DNA from: an uncultured Lachnospiraceae bacterium
GTDB lineage: Bacteria; Bacillota; Clostridia; Lachnospirales; Lachnospiraceae
Assembly (NCBI GenBank): GCA_947177445.1
Contig: CAMWUL010000027.1
Span: 1 to 41,954 of the forward strand
Direction: 5' to 3'
DNA length: 41,954 nt
Part shown: positions 40,977-41,954 of the stretch, piece by piece
How positions within the stretch are numbered: position 1 is the stretch's first letter
How the letters are laid out: each line of letters begins with the position of its first letter
Position numbers and translations under genes: made by a program
Notes under the pieces: generated by a model
What the model saw: only the letters and a program-made list of their open reading frames with translations
What the model was told of the DNA's origin: nothing
The model's database searches: none

Positions 40977-41110
40977 GATGATTCTCCTTTGTGGTCTGAT
41001 TATCGTCTGAACAGCATAAGTATATAGCAGCAGATGGGAAAAGGGAAGGGGAGTAATTCTAAACAAAGCGTAAATTTTCCGGAGATTGCCAATTATTTTT
41101 CATTTACATC

Positions 41111-41139
41111 TTGAATTATCAGGGGAAATTAGGTAAAAT
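41111..41139 (+). promoter_or_regulatory. Probable gap promoter
   Basis: TTGAAT (41111-41116) and TAAAAT (41134-41139) have a 17-nt spacer, giving a leader of about 85 nt before gap. TTGACA at 41158 lacks a fitting -10. Confidence 0.65.
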
Positions 41140-41232
41140 ATCTTTGCTGATAAAGTTTTGACAATCGGACATGCATATCAGAGGCAGACGGTTGCCAAAA
41201 GATATAAAATAATATTTCAGGAGGGAACTAAA

Positions 41233-41954
41233 ATGGCAGTAAGAGTAGCAATTAATGGTTTTGGCCGTATCGGCCGTCTGGCATTCCGGCAGATGTTTGA
41301 TGCAGAAGGGTATGAGGTAGTGGCCATCAACGATCTGACCAGCCCCAAGATGCTGGCACATCTGTTGAAGTACGACTCTTCCCAGGGCAAGTACAAATAT
41401 GCTGATTCCGTAGTGGCCGGCGAGGACAACATCACCGTGAACGGCAAGACCATCACCATTTACAAGGAAGCGGATGCATCCAAGCTTCCCTGGGGTGAGC
41501 TGAAGGTGGACGTGGTTCTGGAGTGTACCGGTTTCTATACCTCCAAGGAGAAGGCTTCCGCACACATCACTGCCGGCGCCCGCAAGGTTGTCATTTCCGC
41601 ACCTGCAGGAAACGATCTTCCTACCATCGTATACAATGTAAACCATAACACACTGAAGCCCGAGGATACCGTGATTTCCGCAGCTTCCTGCACAACCAAC
41701 TGCCTGGCTCCCATGGCTAAGGCTCTGAACGACTGCAGACCTATCATGAGTGGTATCATGACAACCGTGCATGCTTACACCGGCGACCAGATGATCCTGG
41801 ATGGTCCTCAGAGAAAAGGCGACCTGAGAAGAAGCCGTGCCGGCGCCTGCAATATCGTTCCCAATTCCACCGGTGCAGCCAAGGCTATCGGCCTGGTAAT
41901 CCCTGAGCTGAACGGCAAGCTGATCGGTTCCGCACAGCGTGTTCCCACCCCTAC
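41233..41954 (+). CDS. gap: Glyceraldehyde-3-phosphate dehydrogenase, type I (3' partial)
   Basis: The frame runs off the right edge after 240 codons of an expected ~335-340. It starts [20 protein letters not shown], the NAD-binding Rossmann motif. The catalytic cysteine is Cys153 in [12 protein letters not shown], followed by [32 protein letters not shown] and the phosphate-site arginines. It catalyses the phosphorylating oxidation of glyceraldehyde-3-phosphate in glycolysis. GGAGGGA lies 5 nt before the ATG. Codon use is strongly biased (AAG, CTG, GGC), as expected for a highly expressed gene. Confidence 0.97.
   Translation, partial: MAVRVAINGFGRIGRLAFRQMFDAEGYEVVAINDLTSPKMLAHLLKYDSSQGKYKYADSVVAGEDNITVNGKTITIYKEADASKLPWGELKVDVVLECTGFYTSKEKASAHITAGARKVVISAPAGNDLPTIVYNVNHNTLKPEDTVISAASCTTNCLAPMAKALNDCRPIMSGIMTTVHAYTGDQMILDGPQRKGDLRRSRAGACNIVPNSTGAAKAIGLVIPELNGKLIGSAQRVPTP

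Overview
The window looks like a chromosome segment of an endospore-forming Lachnospiraceae (Clostridium cluster XIVa) bacterium. The evidence is the sporulation genes spoIIGA, sigE, sigG and ymxH, a division/cell-wall (dcw) cluster without ftsA, Firmicutes-type ribosome-binding sites, and a YesM/YesN-type sugar regulatory pair with an LplA/DUF3502-type sugar-binding lipoprotein. The genus is not determinable from the sequence alone.

Layout. (1) 1-5210 is an AT-richer accessory zone made mostly of decaying genes: a 5'-cut AAA-ATPase/PD-(D/E)XK protein, a subtilisin remnant, a TetR regulator with its CPBP membrane protease partner, a PEBP/YbhB-like protein, an ABC-ATPase scrap, an antitoxin whose toxin is truncated, and a frameshifted, 3'-truncated tyrosine integrase that abuts the core gene ychF. 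(2) 5243-20862 is the core: ychF and lgt, then a strong terminator and the dcw cluster mraZ-rsmH-ftsL-PBP-PBP-mraY-murD-ftsW-murA-ftsQ-ftsZ. murA sits where murG/murB often sit, and murE, murF, murG and ftsA are absent from this stretch. (3) 20865-22540 is spoIIGA-sigE behind a Spo0A-type promoter with a 21-bp spacer. (4) 22541-23746 holds a 45-codon small ORF, a conserved hypothetical gene and a VanZ-like membrane protein. (5) 23915-36983 is a co-directional 11-gene carbohydrate operon: GH31 glycosidase, sugar-binding lipoprotein, two permeases, sensor kinase, AraC-type response regulator, aldo/keto reductase, class II aldolase, PfkB kinase, FucI/AraA-like isomerase and an AllA-like cupin. 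(6) 37326-38141 is a stand-alone Rpn/PD-(D/E)XK nuclease gene with its own promoter and terminators. (7) 38258-41954 returns to core genes: sigG (minus strand), ymxH, nrdR, a PHP-family histidinol-phosphatase (minus strand) and the start of gap (cut by the window edge).

How the parts work together. The dcw genes make and polymerise lipid-linked peptidoglycan precursor and build the divisome. spoIIGA/sigE and sigG encode the mother-cell sigma factor with its activating protease and the late forespore sigma factor. The sugar operon encodes a plausible complete route: import of an alpha-glycoside, intracellular hydrolysis, aldose-ketose isomerisation, phosphorylation, aldol cleavage and aldehyde reduction, sensed by its own two-component system. 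The ligand and the sugar are not identifiable from sequence, and this operon is the best candidate here for undescribed biology.

The most interesting non-coding signals are a perfect 16-bp hairpin that buries the ribosome-binding site of the second PBP, the long-spacer spoIIG-type promoter with a 0A box, a sigma-G-type promoter with a 14-bp palindrome in the sigG leader, and repeated 9-bp sites ahead of the sugar operon.
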